A DNA stretch of 64,000 bases from assembly GCF_000246985.2 (NCBI RefSeq), contig NC_022084.1, forward strand, positions 1,761,224-1,825,223, given 5' to 3'. The notes beneath the pieces are model-generated. The model was not told the DNA's origin. It searched no databases and worked only from the letters and a program-made list of their open reading frames with translations. The stretch is from Thermococcus litoralis DSM 5473. Its GTDB lineage: Archaea; Methanobacteriota_B; Thermococci; Thermococcales; Thermococcaceae. Positions 1-9,503 of this stretch are shown here, piece after piece. The stretch's first letter is position 1, and each line of letters starts with the position of its first letter. The position numbers and the translations under genes are program-made.

Positions 1-660
1 TAGTTCTCTAAAGTTGGAATTCACAATTAAACGAAACGTTTTCAAAAATCCCCCTCCAAACCATCCCTACAAAAAGGAACCACCAACTTTAATGAAACTT
101 TGCGAGGCAAAGTTTCAGCGCTGGCGGAATGTTAAGTGCTTTTCTAAGGATTTACACTAAATGAGCGGGGTTTCTTATTTACATGCTCTTTTATGAGGGT
201 TTCACTCAGGAAAGCGTCCTGTGGACGCTAAAATTGGATTGAAACCTAATTGAAAGTGTGTATTTGGGAAGTAAACCCCTCTAAAAGTGCTTTTGGGTAG
301 TGCACAACTGGTTTTTTGCCTGTTAGTAAGAAGGGAACTCTTTTGGTCAAACTTTTTCCAAAAGTTTGCTTGCCTGCGCGAGGTTTGATCAAGGTTTGTG
401 GTTCCTTCTAAGTTGCCCTTTTACTAGGGATTCAAGCTTTATGGAAAGCTTTTTCCGGAATAACCTTGACGCTCGGAAACATGTTTGTACGAGGTTTGGG
501 TTTGTTTGTCTGTTTCTGCAATTGTGTTAGTTTGTAGGGGATTTTTAGTCTAAAATTTGGTATTTCCAGAGATAGCGTTTGGAGAAGGGTTATAGTAAAA
601 AACACGTGTAGAAAAGAGTATCAAATGGAGAAAGATTAATAAGATGAAATGGCTAACAAA
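1..660. other. Palindrome-rich intergenic region, no gene seen
   Basis: I see no convincing coding region here. The stretch holds at least four perfect short hairpins. These are 94-116 (9-bp stem, loop CGAGG), 213-229 (7-bp stem, loop TGT), 348-368 (9-bp stem, loop TCC) and 434-451 (7-bp stem, loop ATGG). Their stems are unrelated to each other. They could be terminators of upstream genes, remnants of mobile elements, or folded parts of an RNA. The region ends just upstream of the ATPase gene at 677, so its last 100 bases probably hold that gene's promoter. No repeat-spacer periodicity is present. Confidence 0.5.
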
Positions 661-676
661 CAAGTAGGGATAAAGG

Positions 677-2041
677 ATGGAAATACTAAAAGAAATAGAA
701 ATTAAAAACTATAGAGGGCTTAAGCATGTCAAATTTACCCCAAAGTCAATTAATATAATTGTTGGTCCAAATAACACAGGTAAATCTTCTATTTTAGAGG
801 CTATTGGCCTAGCAATGACTGCTGGAAGCAAATTTAACGATTCAATTGAATTTAATCTTCTTAAGTATTTGTTCGAATTAAAAAAATATGATCCTAGGTA
901 TATCACGCATATAAATGAAAATATAGCCAGAATACAGGTTGTCTTAGAGGACAAGAAAAAAAGATATACTACTTCTTCTATTATAATAGAATATTATCCA
1001 AAAGGGCTTCCAGATGACGAGCGATATGGATTAGTTATGGAGTACTTGGAGAAATATGCAAAGCGTATAGTGGATAGAGAGCTTGGTAGAGAATATCGGT
1101 TATTGAGAGAAGCATCAGAATATTTCATTGAATCGATTAAAAAATATATAGATGAGGCAAAAGTAGAAGAATTGAAACGTGATTTTCTAAGAAAATATCT
1201 ACCACGAGAGATCAGAGGGTACACAGAGGTAGGTACTCCCGATGAGTATCAAAAACTAATTGAACAACTCACAGATGAATTATCAGCTTATATGCTGTCT
1301 TCCCCAAAAATTGTGATCACAATATATAATCCAAATAACGAAATAGCGGGGTTGTATTTGTATATACCAGAGCGAATAAGATCAAGGGTATCTATCAGAA
1401 CCTTGAGATATTATTCCCCTCCAATTTACATTGGAGGAATATACACTATTGTTCGTCCTAAACCTAAATTAGATATACCTCCCTTTAATGTTGTACTTAA
1501 TTTCCAGAAATCTGCTGTGGCATCCAATGTTGGTAATTTATACGACCTAGTCGTATCAAAAGGAAAAATTAAGAATGCACTTGAAATACTTAAAGAAAGA
1601 ATCCCATATATCGAAGATATTCGAAAAATTGAACAAGGAATGTACGTGCTTGTTTCACATCATAATGCCCCAATACCTCTTTCATCTATGGGTGATGGAT
1701 TCGTTACATTGCTTAAGTTAAGTTTTTTAATAGCTCTAGCGGAGAGTGGAATAATTATTTTGGAGGAACCTGAAGTCTCTTTGCACCCCTATTTTATGGA
1801 GATAGTAGCTGAAGATATTGTAGCTAACTCAAAAAATGTCCAGTTTTTCATCTCAACTCACAGTTTAGACTTGCTAAACTCCCTCTTGGAGAAGGCTGAA
1901 GAGGAAGATAAGCTCCATGATATTAATGTTATACGCCTCCATTATAGAGAGGATACAAAAAAGGTATATGCAGAAGTTTTTGATGGAATAGATGCGAAAA
2001 ATGAAATCGACGAAATTGGGACTGATTTAAGGTATACTTGA
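677..2041 (+). CDS. ABC-type (AAA15/AAA21, OLD-like) ATPase
   Basis: The protein has 454 residues. It has a Walker A motif (GPNNTGKS, residues 30-37) right after an N-terminal strand typical of RecF/SMC/OLD ATPases. An ABC-signature-like segment (SSMGDGF) lies near 336, a Walker B (IIILEEP, 359-365) follows, and an H-loop (STHS) lies near 393. The long middle part (about 60-330) is the variable lid or coiled region of this class. Such ATPases drive nucleic-acid sensing or nuclease control. The gene is followed after 16 bases by a TOPRIM protein, so the two together resemble a class of OLD nuclease split into two chains. The coding sequence is AT-rich (about 32% GC in the line at 901) compared with nearby genes, which suits a mobile or defence gene. 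The exact substrate is unknown. Confidence 0.8.
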   Translation: MEILKEIEIKNYRGLKHVKFTPKSINIIVGPNNTGKSSILEAIGLAMTAGSKFNDSIEFNLLKYLFELKKYDPRYITHINENIARIQVVLEDKKKRYTTSSIIIEYYPKGLPDDERYGLVMEYLEKYAKRIVDRELGREYRLLREASEYFIESIKKYIDEAKVEELKRDFLRKYLPREIRGYTEVGTPDEYQKLIEQLTDELSAYMLSSPKIVITIYNPNNEIAGLYLYIPERIRSRVSIRTLRYYSPPIYIGGIYTIVRPKPKLDIPPFNVVLNFQKSAVASNVGNLYDLVVSKGKIKNALEILKERIPYIEDIRKIEQGMYVLVSHHNAPIPLSSMGDGFVTLLKLSFLIALAESGIIILEEPEVSLHPYFMEIVAEDIVANSKNVQFFISTHSLDLLNSLLEKAEEEDKLHDINVIRLHYREDTKKVYAEVFDGIDAKNEIDEIGTDLRYT

Positions 2042-2057
2042 GGCTGGGGGTAAGCAC

Positions 2058-2774
2058 ATGAATATTTTTGTCCTAGAGGGCTTCAATGATTTGGTTTTTG
2101 TTAAAGCCCTATTGGAGTTCCATTTTGATAAAGAGCGTGTCCCTACTGCCCATGATACACATTTTCAAAGAGGAATAGCCAGCTTAATGAAAATGTTACG
2201 CAATCCTAGAGAATATAGGTATATCAAAACATCTTTTGGCGTTATTGTATACGGAGATAATGGTAAACAAAATGTAATCTCCAAGGTATTACCAAGACTA
2301 GTTCGGGATTTATTAGGTAAAATCCCTGAGGAAATAAGACTTCTAACAATCCTTGATGAAGACGGTGTTCCTTTGTCTCAAACTCTCAGAAAAATATGCA
2401 AAGAAATAACCAATAGACGTATACCTGATGCCAGAATACAAAACTCTACATCAAATGAAATCCTAATTGTCTCGACTGCCAACGATAATTACAAAATTCG
2501 AATTCGTGTCTACTTAATTCCTCAAAGTCTGGAAAAGCAAATAGTATCCCAAAGTGTTCACTTTACTGAGGTTCACCAAAAATATGGGACATTACTAGAG
2601 GATGATCCTCATGATGCACTAGAAAATATTGCTGGTATAATTGGTATTACTAAAGATGAACTAATCGGAAAAAGTGTGAAAGAAGAGTGGTTTAGGGAGG
2701 AATTATGGTATACTAATCTCTTGAAAGAGATTGAAGATTTCTTTTGTTTTGAAAGAAGAGAAAAAAATGAATAA
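2058..2774 (+). CDS. TOPRIM-fold protein (DUF3226/DUF4435-like), partner of the ATPase
   Basis: This protein has 238 residues. It begins with a TOPRIM-like motif in which a strand ends in E7-G8 followed by D11. A second strand ends in LDEDG (D100, D102), giving the E...DxD metal site of TOPRIM nucleases, topoisomerases and primases. It is likely the effector nuclease, or a nucleotide- or nucleic-acid-binding partner, for the upstream ATPase. The start has a purine-rich site (GGGGG) and lies 16 bases after the ATPase stop, which indicates co-transcription. GC is about 35% in a sampled line. The pair matches the logic of OLD and PARIS (AAA15 plus TOPRIM) anti-phage systems. Which TOPRIM family it belongs to is inferred from motifs only. 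Confidence 0.65.
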   Translation: MNIFVLEGFNDLVFVKALLEFHFDKERVPTAHDTHFQRGIASLMKMLRNPREYRYIKTSFGVIVYGDNGKQNVISKVLPRLVRDLLGKIPEEIRLLTILDEDGVPLSQTLRKICKEITNRRIPDARIQNSTSNEILIVSTANDNYKIRIRVYLIPQSLEKQIVSQSVHFTEVHQKYGTLLEDDPHDALENIAGIIGITKDELIGKSVKEEWFREELWYTNLLKEIEDFFCFERREKNE

Positions 2775-2875
2775 TCTTTCCAACAACCTTCTTCCAATTG
2801 AATGAGTTTAAAACATGCAATAAAAATCCTTGATTTTTACTTATACAACTAACTTTTCTTGATAAAGCATATTGC

Positions 2876-4029
2876 TCAAGTCGCCCTCTTCTCTTCCTCG
2901 GGAAACCTCCACTTCTTGCTTATCTTCGTCACCTGTTTAACGAGCTCCCTTTCCTCTTTGCCCTTTTCGAGGAGCTTCTCAAGAAATGATATCAAGTCGT
3001 CATAAGTCCCTCTTTCAACGGGGAAGGGTACTTTATCCTTCCCACCGACAGCATAGGCGAACTTGAATGGATCAGCGGGTGAGTTACCGGATCTTTCCAT
3101 GATGGGTGGACATCATAGATAAGCTCAAGAACAAGAGACAGTGCCCTTAAGGTGCTCGGCCCTAAGCCTTTAATCAGTAAAAGTTCATCATAATTCTTCA
3201 CACTCAGCTCTCTTGCCAGCTCCAATGCCCTCTTGTTGAGCTCAAGCTTTCCAAGGCTCTGGTACCTCTCCACCAGGGGCAGAATCTTTCTTTTTTCATA
3301 GGGCTTGTAAAACGGTACGTATCCCCTTGTTATGGCTTCCACGCTTTTGACTTCTCTTTCAATCTTTGCTGGACTTTCACCTATTAGGTCGAGTAGAGTT
3401 TTCTGATATTCTTTTGCCTCTTTAGCTATTGTGTTCAGAGCATATTCACTTTTTATCCCGCTTATGCCCTTGTGAGGCTCAAGGGTAAAGGACTCCACCT
3501 TCTCGGAAAACCAGTGATATCTTCTCGCGAGTTTGACCGAAGGGTTCATTCCCTGTTGCACAACTGCCCATCTCCCTTCTTCATCAACAAAGAAAACGTG
3601 ATGGTAGAGCTGGTAGCCGTTTTGCAGGGCAACGGTGTCAACCTTCGCAACGAACTTGGAGGTCTTTATGTAATCGTTGGGGTTTAGCTCGTAGATCTCG
3701 CTTATTTTCTTCAGCTCTTCTGGGGTTTGTCTGCTCTTTGCTCCTTTTCCACCAGCGGCTTTTATTCCGAGCTCTTCTCTCGAGAGAACTTCTTTTATAA
3801 TTCCAGCTGTCACGGTTGTTGAGCCCGATGAATCCCAATCCATGCCGATTAGATTGTTAAGCGCTTGAAACCACACCGGATCTGCCAGCCTTTCGAGAAC
3901 CCCTTGAGTGCCGTATTCATCGACTAGAAGCTTTAAGACAAGCTCTGCTAACCTCTTCATTCTCAAAGCCAACCATCTCGGCACATGTCCGCCGTGAAGT
4001 GGGAGCTCCGCAATTCCTCTTCTCATCAT
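2876..4029 (-). CDS. DUF763 family protein (frameshifted as written)
   Basis: The N-terminal part (start codon at 4029) matches DUF763 proteins, beginning MMRRGIAELPLHGGHVP and continuing with conserved blocks such as GGKGAKSRQTP. In this frame the sequence degenerates after the residues SWKDP at about 3090. The family continues in another frame with DPFKFAYAVGGKDKVPFPV and runs to a stop at 2876. One missing base at about 3080-3092 would join both parts into a protein of about 384 residues. The function of DUF763 is not established. The gene stands alone, divergent from rnp2. It is either a recent pseudogene or a sequencing error; the second seems more likely because both parts are intact. 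Confidence 0.75.
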
Positions 4030-4099
4030 AAATAACTAAGCTTCACTCATTAAAAGTTTTTGAGATAATTTAATAAATCAAAATGCGGAAGGCTCTCTC

Positions 4100-4462
4100 A
4101 TGAGGGAGAGACCGAGAACTTTGCCTCCAACGCTAAGGGATAAGCACCGCTACATAGCTTTTCAAATCATTGGGGAGAGGGAGTTCAAAAAGGATGAGAT
4201 AAAAAAAGCCATATGGGATGCATCTCTTAGAACTCTGGGCGAGCTCGGTACCGCGAGGGTAAAACCCTGGTTTATAAAATTCGATGAAAAAACCCAGACT
4301 GGGATTGTTAGATGCGATAGGAAGTATGTTGAAGAGCTCCGATTTGCTCTCACTTTGGTTACCGAGATAAACGGTTCAAAAGCAATAATAAGAACACTTG
4401 GAGTGTCGGGAACTATAAGGAGGCTCAAGCTAAAATTCTTAAGGGAGTTCGGATGGAAATAG
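4100..4462 (+). CDS. rnp2: Ribonuclease P protein component 2 (Pop5)
   Basis: The 120-residue protein matches archaeal Rnp2/Pop5. It begins with [16 protein letters not shown], followed by the alpha/beta RNP-like fold that binds the catalytic domain of RNase P RNA together with Rpp30. It takes part in 5' maturation of tRNA precursors. Its position directly upstream of the proteasome alpha gene is the usual one in archaeal RNA-processing super-operons. A TATA-like stretch (about 4064-4078) lies upstream of the start. The length is normal for the family. Confidence 0.9.
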   Translation: MRERPRTLPPTLRDKHRYIAFQIIGEREFKKDEIKKAIWDASLRTLGELGTARVKPWFIKFDEKTQTGIVRCDRKYVEELRFALTLVTEINGSKAIIRTLGVSGTIRRLKLKFLREFGWK

Positions 4463-4573
4463 AGATAGAAAAATTTAATTATCAACCCGATAACTTACAC
4501 ATCGGAGAGTATATAAAGGGAATTGAGGAATTCCTAATATAGCCAATTACGATAACTTTAGAGGTGATGAAAA

Positions 4574-5356
4574 ATGGCGTTTGTACCACCGCAAGCTGGA
4601 TATGATAGGGCGATAACGGTTTTCAGCCCTGATGGAAGACTTTTCCAGGTGCAGTATGCTAGGGAGGCAGTTAAGAGGGGAGCAACTGCCGTTGGGGTAA
4701 AGTGTAAAGACGGTGTTGTTCTGGCTGTAGAAAAGAGAGTAACGAGCAAGCTCATAGAGCCGGAAAGCTATGAGAAGATTTTCCAGATTGATGACCATAT
4801 AGCCGCAGCTTCAAGCGGAATAATAGCTGATGCAAGAGTTCTTGTTGATAGAGCACGTTTGGAGGCTCAGATTTATCGCCTTACTTATGGAGAACCCGTT
4901 CCACTCACCGTTTTAGTGAAAAAGATTTGTGACCTAAAGCAGATGCACACGCAATACGGTGGAGTTAGACCTTTTGGTGCTGCCCTTTTAATGGCGGGCG
5001 TAAACGAAAAGCCCGAACTGTTTGAAACAGACCCAAGTGGAGCTTACTTTGAATGGAAAGCCGTTGCAATAGGAAGCGGAAGAAACACGGCAATGGCAAT
5101 ATTTGAGGAAAAGTACAAGGATGACATGACACTCGAAGATGCCATAAAGCTTGCAGTGCTCGCTCTTGCAAAGACAATGGAAGAACCATCTCCAGATAGC
5201 ATTGAAGTGGCAGTAATCACAGTGAAGGAGAAGAAGTTCAAGAAGATCAGCAAAGAAGAAGTTGCCAAATGTCTTGAGGAGGCATTAAAAGAAGCTGAAG
5301 CGGAGGAGGTTCCAGAGAAGGAAGAGGACTACAGCGAGCTAGACAGCAACTACTGA
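4574..5356 (+). CDS. psmA: Proteasome alpha subunit
   Basis: This is the 260-residue non-catalytic ring subunit of the archaeal 20S proteasome, which forms the gated outer rings. The N-terminus ([20 protein letters not shown]) carries the conserved YDR gate motif, followed by GRLFQVQYA and later RPFGAALL and the DPSG region, all typical of alpha subunits. The C-terminal tail is acidic. A strong GAGGTGATG ribosome site precedes the ATG. It is followed 10 bases downstream by the SBDS gene, within the exosome super-operon. This context has long suggested co-regulation of RNA and protein turnover. Confidence 0.97.
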   Translation: MAFVPPQAGYDRAITVFSPDGRLFQVQYAREAVKRGATAVGVKCKDGVVLAVEKRVTSKLIEPESYEKIFQIDDHIAAASSGIIADARVLVDRARLEAQIYRLTYGEPVPLTVLVKKICDLKQMHTQYGGVRPFGAALLMAGVNEKPELFETDPSGAYFEWKAVAIGSGRNTAMAIFEEKYKDDMTLEDAIKLAVLALAKTMEEPSPDSIEVAVITVKEKKFKKISKEEVAKCLEEALKEAEAEEVPEKEEDYSELDSNY

Positions 5357-5366
5357 GGTGATCAGC

Positions 5367-6078
5367 ATGCCCATAAGCGTCGATAAGGCAGTGATTGCTC
5401 GATTGAAGACACATGGTGAAGTTTTTGAAATACTAGTGGATCCATATCTAGCCAGAGACTTCAAAGAGGGTAAAGATGTTCCGATTGAAGAAATCCTTGC
5501 CACTCCTTATGTTTTTAAAGACGCCCATAAGGGAGATAAAGCCAGTGAACACGAAATGCAGAAGATTTTCGGGACAAGTGATCCCTATGAAGTGGCAAAG
5601 ATAATCCTCAAGAAGGGAGAAGTACAGCTTACCGCACAGCAGAGAAGAGAAATGCTGGAAGAGAAGAAAAAGCAGATAGCAATGATAATCCACAGGCATG
5701 CTGTAGACCCGAGAACTGGCTATCCTCATCCTCCGGAGAGAATTTTGAAGGCAATGGAAGAAGTTGGGGTTAGGGTAGATATATTCAAAGATGCCGAAGC
5801 TCAAGTTCCAGATGTTATAAAGGCTTTGAGAGGAGCTCTACCGCTTAAAATAGAAACCAAGGTCATAGCAGTGAAGATACCCTCTGAATACAGTGGAAAA
5901 GCTTACGGTGAAGTTAGAAAGTTTGGAAATATAAAGAGGGAAGAGTGGGCAAGTGATGGCTCATGGATGTTTTTTAATAGAAATTCCTGGAGGAGTTGAG
6001 GAAGAATTTTATGAGAAATTAAACGCCCTCACAAAGGGCACTGCAATAACTAAACTTATAGAGAGGAAGGGACTATGA
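5367..6078 (+). CDS. Ribosome maturation protein SBDS/Sdo1 (single-base frameshift as written)
   Basis: The protein starts [18 protein letters not shown] and matches archaeal SBDS, which helps 60S/50S maturation by displacing the anti-association factor aIF6. I chose ATG 5367 over an upstream GTG at 5358 because GAGGTGAT sits at the right distance. The written frame breaks after GSWMF at the six-T run 5970-5975 and stops at 5999. Removing one T restores the conserved tail ([19 protein letters not shown]...) to a stop at 6076-6078. That stop overlaps the rrp4 ATG by four bases, as expected in this operon. The restored protein has about 236 residues. The frameshift is very probably a sequencing error. 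Confidence 0.9.
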
Positions 6079-6830
6079 AGAAGATTTTTGTAAAAAATAG
6101 GGAATTAGTGGTTCCAGGAACGCTTTTGGCCCAGGGACCGTTCAAAAATGGAAGAGGAACTTTTAAAGAGGGAAACAGAATTTACTCGACGGTAGTTGGA
6201 TTGGTTAGGATTTCAAACGACACAGTGTCAGTAGTTCCGCTAGAAGGCCCGTATATTCCGGAAGTGGGAGATAGTGTAATAGGGAAAATAGTTGACGTAA
6301 AGTTTTCAAACTGGGTTGTCGATATAGGTGCTCCCTATCAAGCCACGCTGAGGGTTCAAGATGCTGTTGAAGGAAAAATCGACATTTTAAAGACAGATTT
6401 GAGAAAACTATTTGATATAGGTGACATAATCTACGCAAAAGTAAAGGCATTTAATGAAATCAATCAAATAGACCTGATAACAAAAGGAATGCCTTTCAAT
6501 GGAGGACCTCTAAAGGGAGGACAGCTTGTAAAGATAACACCTTCTAAAGTGCCTCGCCTTATAGGCAAGGGAGGCTCAATGATAAACATGATCAAGAACC
6601 TTACAAACACGAGGATAATAGTAGGGCAGAATGGATGGGTATGGGTTAGTGGAAGAAACGAGGAACTGGAAAAGCTGGCTATAGAGGCTATTCTAAAAGT
6701 AGACAGAGAAAGCCACACTCAGGGATTAACTGACAGGGTTAGGGAGATGCTGATTAAGAGATTGCATGAGCTTAAAGAACAGGGGATTATTGAAGAAGTT
6801 CCCCAAATTGAAGAGGGTGAAAAGAAATGA
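6075..6830 (+). CDS. rrp4: Exosome RNA-binding subunit Rrp4
   Basis: The 251-residue protein has an N-terminal domain, a central S1 domain (about 65-145, with [12 protein letters not shown]) and a KH domain with the GxxG-type loop LIGKGGSM. This is the architecture of archaeal Rrp4. It forms the RNA-binding cap on the hexameric Rrp41/Rrp42 exosome core and recruits A-rich substrates. The start codon overlaps the restored stop of SBDS, and the end overlaps the rrp41 start, so translation is probably coupled. Confidence 0.95.
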   Translation: MKKIFVKNRELVVPGTLLAQGPFKNGRGTFKEGNRIYSTVVGLVRISNDTVSVVPLEGPYIPEVGDSVIGKIVDVKFSNWVVDIGAPYQATLRVQDAVEGKIDILKTDLRKLFDIGDIIYAKVKAFNEINQIDLITKGMPFNGGPLKGGQLVKITPSKVPRLIGKGGSMINMIKNLTNTRIIVGQNGWVWVSGRNEELEKLAIEAILKVDRESHTQGLTDRVREMLIKRLHELKEQGIIEEVPQIEEGEKK

Positions 6831-7570
6831 TGGGAAGGCCTGAGGGACTCAAGCTTATTGATGAGAATGGCAAGAGGCTTGATGGAAGAAAGAAGTACGA
6901 GCTGAGACCGATTAAAATGGAAGTTGGAGTTTTGAAGAGCGCAGACGGTTCTGCATACGTAGAATGGGGGAAGAATAAAATTTTAGCGGCAGTTTATGGG
7001 CCTAGAGAGATTCATCCAAAGCACCTTCAGAAGCCTGACAGAGCGATTTTGAGAGTTAGGTACAATATGGCGCCCTTTAGCGTTGAGGAGAGGAAGAAGC
7101 CTGGACCGGACAGGAGAAGCGTAGAAATAAGCAAAGTTATTAGAGGGGCCCTTGAACCAGCTGTTATCCTTGAACTATTTCCGAGAACTTCCATAGACGT
7201 GTTCATAGAGGTGCTTCAAGCAGATGCAGGTACAAGGGTAGCTGGAATTACTGCGGCTTCCCTTGCTTTGGCAGATGCTGGGATTCCTATGAGAGACCTA
7301 GTTGCAGCATGTGCCGCTGGGAAGATAGACGGGGAGATTGTTCTTGACCTAAACAAAGAGGAGGACAACTATGGAGAAGCCGATGTTCCAGTTGCGATAA
7401 TGCCCATTAAGAACGACATAACTCTTCTTCAGATGGACGGATACCTCACCAAGGAAGAATTCCTTGAAGCAGTAAGGCTTGCAATAAAGGGAGCTAAGGC
7501 AGTGTATCAAAAACAGAGAGAGGCTTTGAAGGAGAAGTATCTCAAGATAGCGGAAGAGGTAGGTGAGTAA
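6827..7570 (+). CDS. rrp41: Exosome catalytic subunit Rrp41 (RNase PH family)
   Basis: The 247-residue RNase PH-fold protein carries the family blocks [25 protein letters not shown], a basic [14 protein letters not shown] segment and the active-site region around QADAGTR. With Rrp42 it forms the phosphorolytic 3'-5' exonuclease core. The two adjacent ATGs (6827, 6830) overlap the rrp4 stop, and either could start translation. Two bases separate the end from the rrp42 ATG. The length is normal. Confidence 0.96.
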   Translation: MMGRPEGLKLIDENGKRLDGRKKYELRPIKMEVGVLKSADGSAYVEWGKNKILAAVYGPREIHPKHLQKPDRAILRVRYNMAPFSVEERKKPGPDRRSVEISKVIRGALEPAVILELFPRTSIDVFIEVLQADAGTRVAGITAASLALADAGIPMRDLVAACAAGKIDGEIVLDLNKEEDNYGEADVPVAIMPIKNDITLLQMDGYLTKEEFLEAVRLAIKGAKAVYQKQREALKEKYLKIAEEVGE

Positions 7571-7571
7571 A

Positions 7572-8381
7572 ATGGAAGTAATGGCATCAATAATGAGAGA
7601 CCACATCCTCAACCTTTTGAAAGAGGGTAAAAGAATCGATGGAAGAGGGCCGGAAGATTTAAGGCCTCTGACAATAGAAACAAACGTCATAGAAAAGGCT
7701 GAAGGGTCTGCTCTTGTAAAACTAGGTAACACTCAAGTTCTCGTTGGAATAAAAGTTGATTTTGGAGAGCCGTTTCCAGATTTGCCGGAAATGGGTGTCA
7801 TGACAACCAACGTCGAATTCGTCCCGTTAGCATCTCCGACCTTTGAACCGGGGCCGCCAGATGAGAGGGCAATAGAACTTGCTAGAGTTGTAGACAGAGG
7901 AATAAGAGAAAGCCAGGCTGTAGATTTGAGCAAGCTTGTAATAGTGCCTGGAAAGCTTGTAAGGGTGATCTTCATAGACGTACATATTCTCGACCACGAC
8001 GGGAATCTGTTAGATGCTTCTGGAATCGGTGCAATTGCAGCATTGTTGAGCACAAAAATACCGAAAGTTGAATACGATGAGGAAAGCGGAGAAGTAAAGC
8101 TTCTGGATGAATACGAGCCCTTGCCAGTAACAAAAGTCCCAATTCCAGTGAGCTTCGCCAAAATAGGCAACGCCTTGATAGTAGATCCAAACTTTGAAGA
8201 GGAACAGGTAATGGATGGCAAACTAACAATAACAACCGATGAAAATGGATACATCTCAGCGGTGCAGAAAAGCGAGGGAGGAAGCTTCAAGCTTGAAGAA
8301 GTCGTTTATGCCGTGGATTTAGCTTATAAAAAGGCTGAAGAGATAAGAAAAGTGGTTCTTGAAAGCATCAAGAAAGAGTGA
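7572..8381 (+). CDS. rrp42: Exosome non-catalytic subunit Rrp42
   Basis: This RNase PH-fold protein of 269 residues starts MEVMASIMRDHILNLL. I prefer ATG 7572 to the upstream GTG because it follows a GAGGTAGGTGAG site. It carries the GKRIDGRG block and the N-terminal features of Rrp42, the structural partner of Rrp41 in the exosome ring, which lacks phosphorolytic residues but is needed for RNA binding. In related genomes L37Ae normally follows directly. Here a 2-kb segment with unrelated genes lies in between. Confidence 0.95.
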   Translation: MEVMASIMRDHILNLLKEGKRIDGRGPEDLRPLTIETNVIEKAEGSALVKLGNTQVLVGIKVDFGEPFPDLPEMGVMTTNVEFVPLASPTFEPGPPDERAIELARVVDRGIRESQAVDLSKLVIVPGKLVRVIFIDVHILDHDGNLLDASGIGAIAALLSTKIPKVEYDEESGEVKLLDEYEPLPVTKVPIPVSFAKIGNALIVDPNFEEEQVMDGKLTITTDENGYISAVQKSEGGSFKLEEVVYAVDLAYKKAEEIRKVVLESIKKE

Positions 8382-8383
8382 CC

Positions 8384-8408
8384 TTTTTTGTTTTCTTCTT
8401 TTTCCTTG
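8384..8408 (+). terminator. T-rich terminator after rrp42
   Basis: Immediately after the rrp42 stop there are consecutive T-rich runs on the coding strand, without a stable stem. This is the usual form of intrinsic termination in Thermococcales. It would separate the exosome genes from the inserted segment downstream. Confidence 0.5.
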
Positions 8409-8554
8409 AAATTTGCTTGTTCCGCATTTTCATTTATAATTAGTACTGTTCTAATATGTAATAAAAAACAAACAAAAACTATAGTTGATATACTAATTAA
8501 GATGAAAAAATTTATATACTATGATGTTTGAAAATATTTTGCGGTGATGGATAC

Positions 8555-9454
8555 ATGAAGAAACTTTTTGCCCTATTAGTTGGATTATTAATGATAGGAG
8601 CAACAGCCGGAACAGCAATGGCATTTCCATTTGGAGTTAGTGAGGGGGTGTCAAGGACTGAAGTTGAGGAGGTATTCAACGAATATCATAGATTGCTCTT
8701 AAAAGGTGGATGGCATAACGAACTTCGTGCTGAGTGGTTGCTAGTTAAGTATGGGATTAAGAAAGGGAAAACTGTCACCTATACGTACAGTTTTCCAAAA
8801 AAGACTAGTAAGAGTGGAGAAATCCAACCAATGGGTGGAGAGCAGATGTACCTCACTTTGGAGGTAACTCCATACAGTTATTCGTCAATGCCCGAGTATG
8901 TATTTGTAGATTATCATTGGGAATGGAGAACACCAGATGGTTATCCAGCAACGGAAGAATGGGGCTGGAGGGGAAGTGAAGACTTGATTTATATCCCGTA
9001 TCAAAAAGGAATTTTATCCTATGATGGGCAATTAATATACACAACTTTGGGAGCAGGAGATAACAGTGGAGTAACATATGTGAAAGAAGAAGAAACACCT
9101 GGGGGAACATATATCAATGGGGTTTATACAGTACTTACTACTAGAACATACACAGTAAAAGATGAAATTGTTGAGGGATACATTACCATTATATACACAA
9201 TACATCCAAATGCTAAGGGAATTCCTGTAGAGTTTTCAATGGTATATGAGCACACTTATGGAAATTATCTCTTTTCGTTACTTGATGATCCCTGGCTTAA
9301 CTTTGCTGCTGCAACAATTAGCTTAGGATTAGCTCTTACTGCTACACCAGGATGGATTGTATATAGTGTATCAGCATACACTATATCTTCAGCTACAGAA
9401 AGTTTGTTAGATGGCTCGTGGACAGTTTCAGCTAAAGCTTTATGGACACTGTAG
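8555..9454 (+). CDS. Unrecognised exported protein with signal peptide
   Basis: From ATG 8555 the protein has 299 residues. It begins with a clear signal peptide (MKKLFALLVGLLMIGATAG, cleavage likely after TAMA). A GCGGTGAT ribosome site supports this start over an upstream TTG. The mature part is rich in Tyr, Thr and Trp and looks beta-rich. A hydrophobic stretch (about 258-287) could anchor the C-terminus in the membrane. I do not recognise the family. It is followed by two small membrane protein genes, and the three together interrupt the exosome/ribosomal gene order. It may be a surface or secreted factor made with membrane partners, which is inference. Confidence 0.65.
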   Translation: MKKLFALLVGLLMIGATAGTAMAFPFGVSEGVSRTEVEEVFNEYHRLLLKGGWHNELRAEWLLVKYGIKKGKTVTYTYSFPKKTSKSGEIQPMGGEQMYLTLEVTPYSYSSMPEYVFVDYHWEWRTPDGYPATEEWGWRGSEDLIYIPYQKGILSYDGQLIYTTLGAGDNSGVTYVKEEETPGGTYINGVYTVLTTRTYTVKDEIVEGYITIIYTIHPNAKGIPVEFSMVYEHTYGNYLFSLLDDPWLNFAAATISLGLALTATPGWIVYSVSAYTISSATESLLDGSWTVSAKALWTL

Positions 9455-9503
9455 TTTTTATCTTCCTCTTTTTTCTGATTTTATCAATGGAGGTATGATA
9501 ATA

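Noticed and set aside
225-270. AT-rich stretch with AATTGAAAG resembling part of a Thermococcales CRISPR repeat
   Set aside because: It occurs once, without spacing periodicity or a second copy. There is no array.
677-2774. ATPase pair as Gabija (GajA/GajB)
   Set aside because: GajA has the ATPase and TOPRIM in one chain and GajB is a UvrD-like helicase. Neither is seen here.
4162-4485. Antisense frame over rnp2, as an example of many frames opposite real genes
   Set aside because: These frames mirror the codon structure of the real genes and lack motifs or starts, so I left them out throughout.
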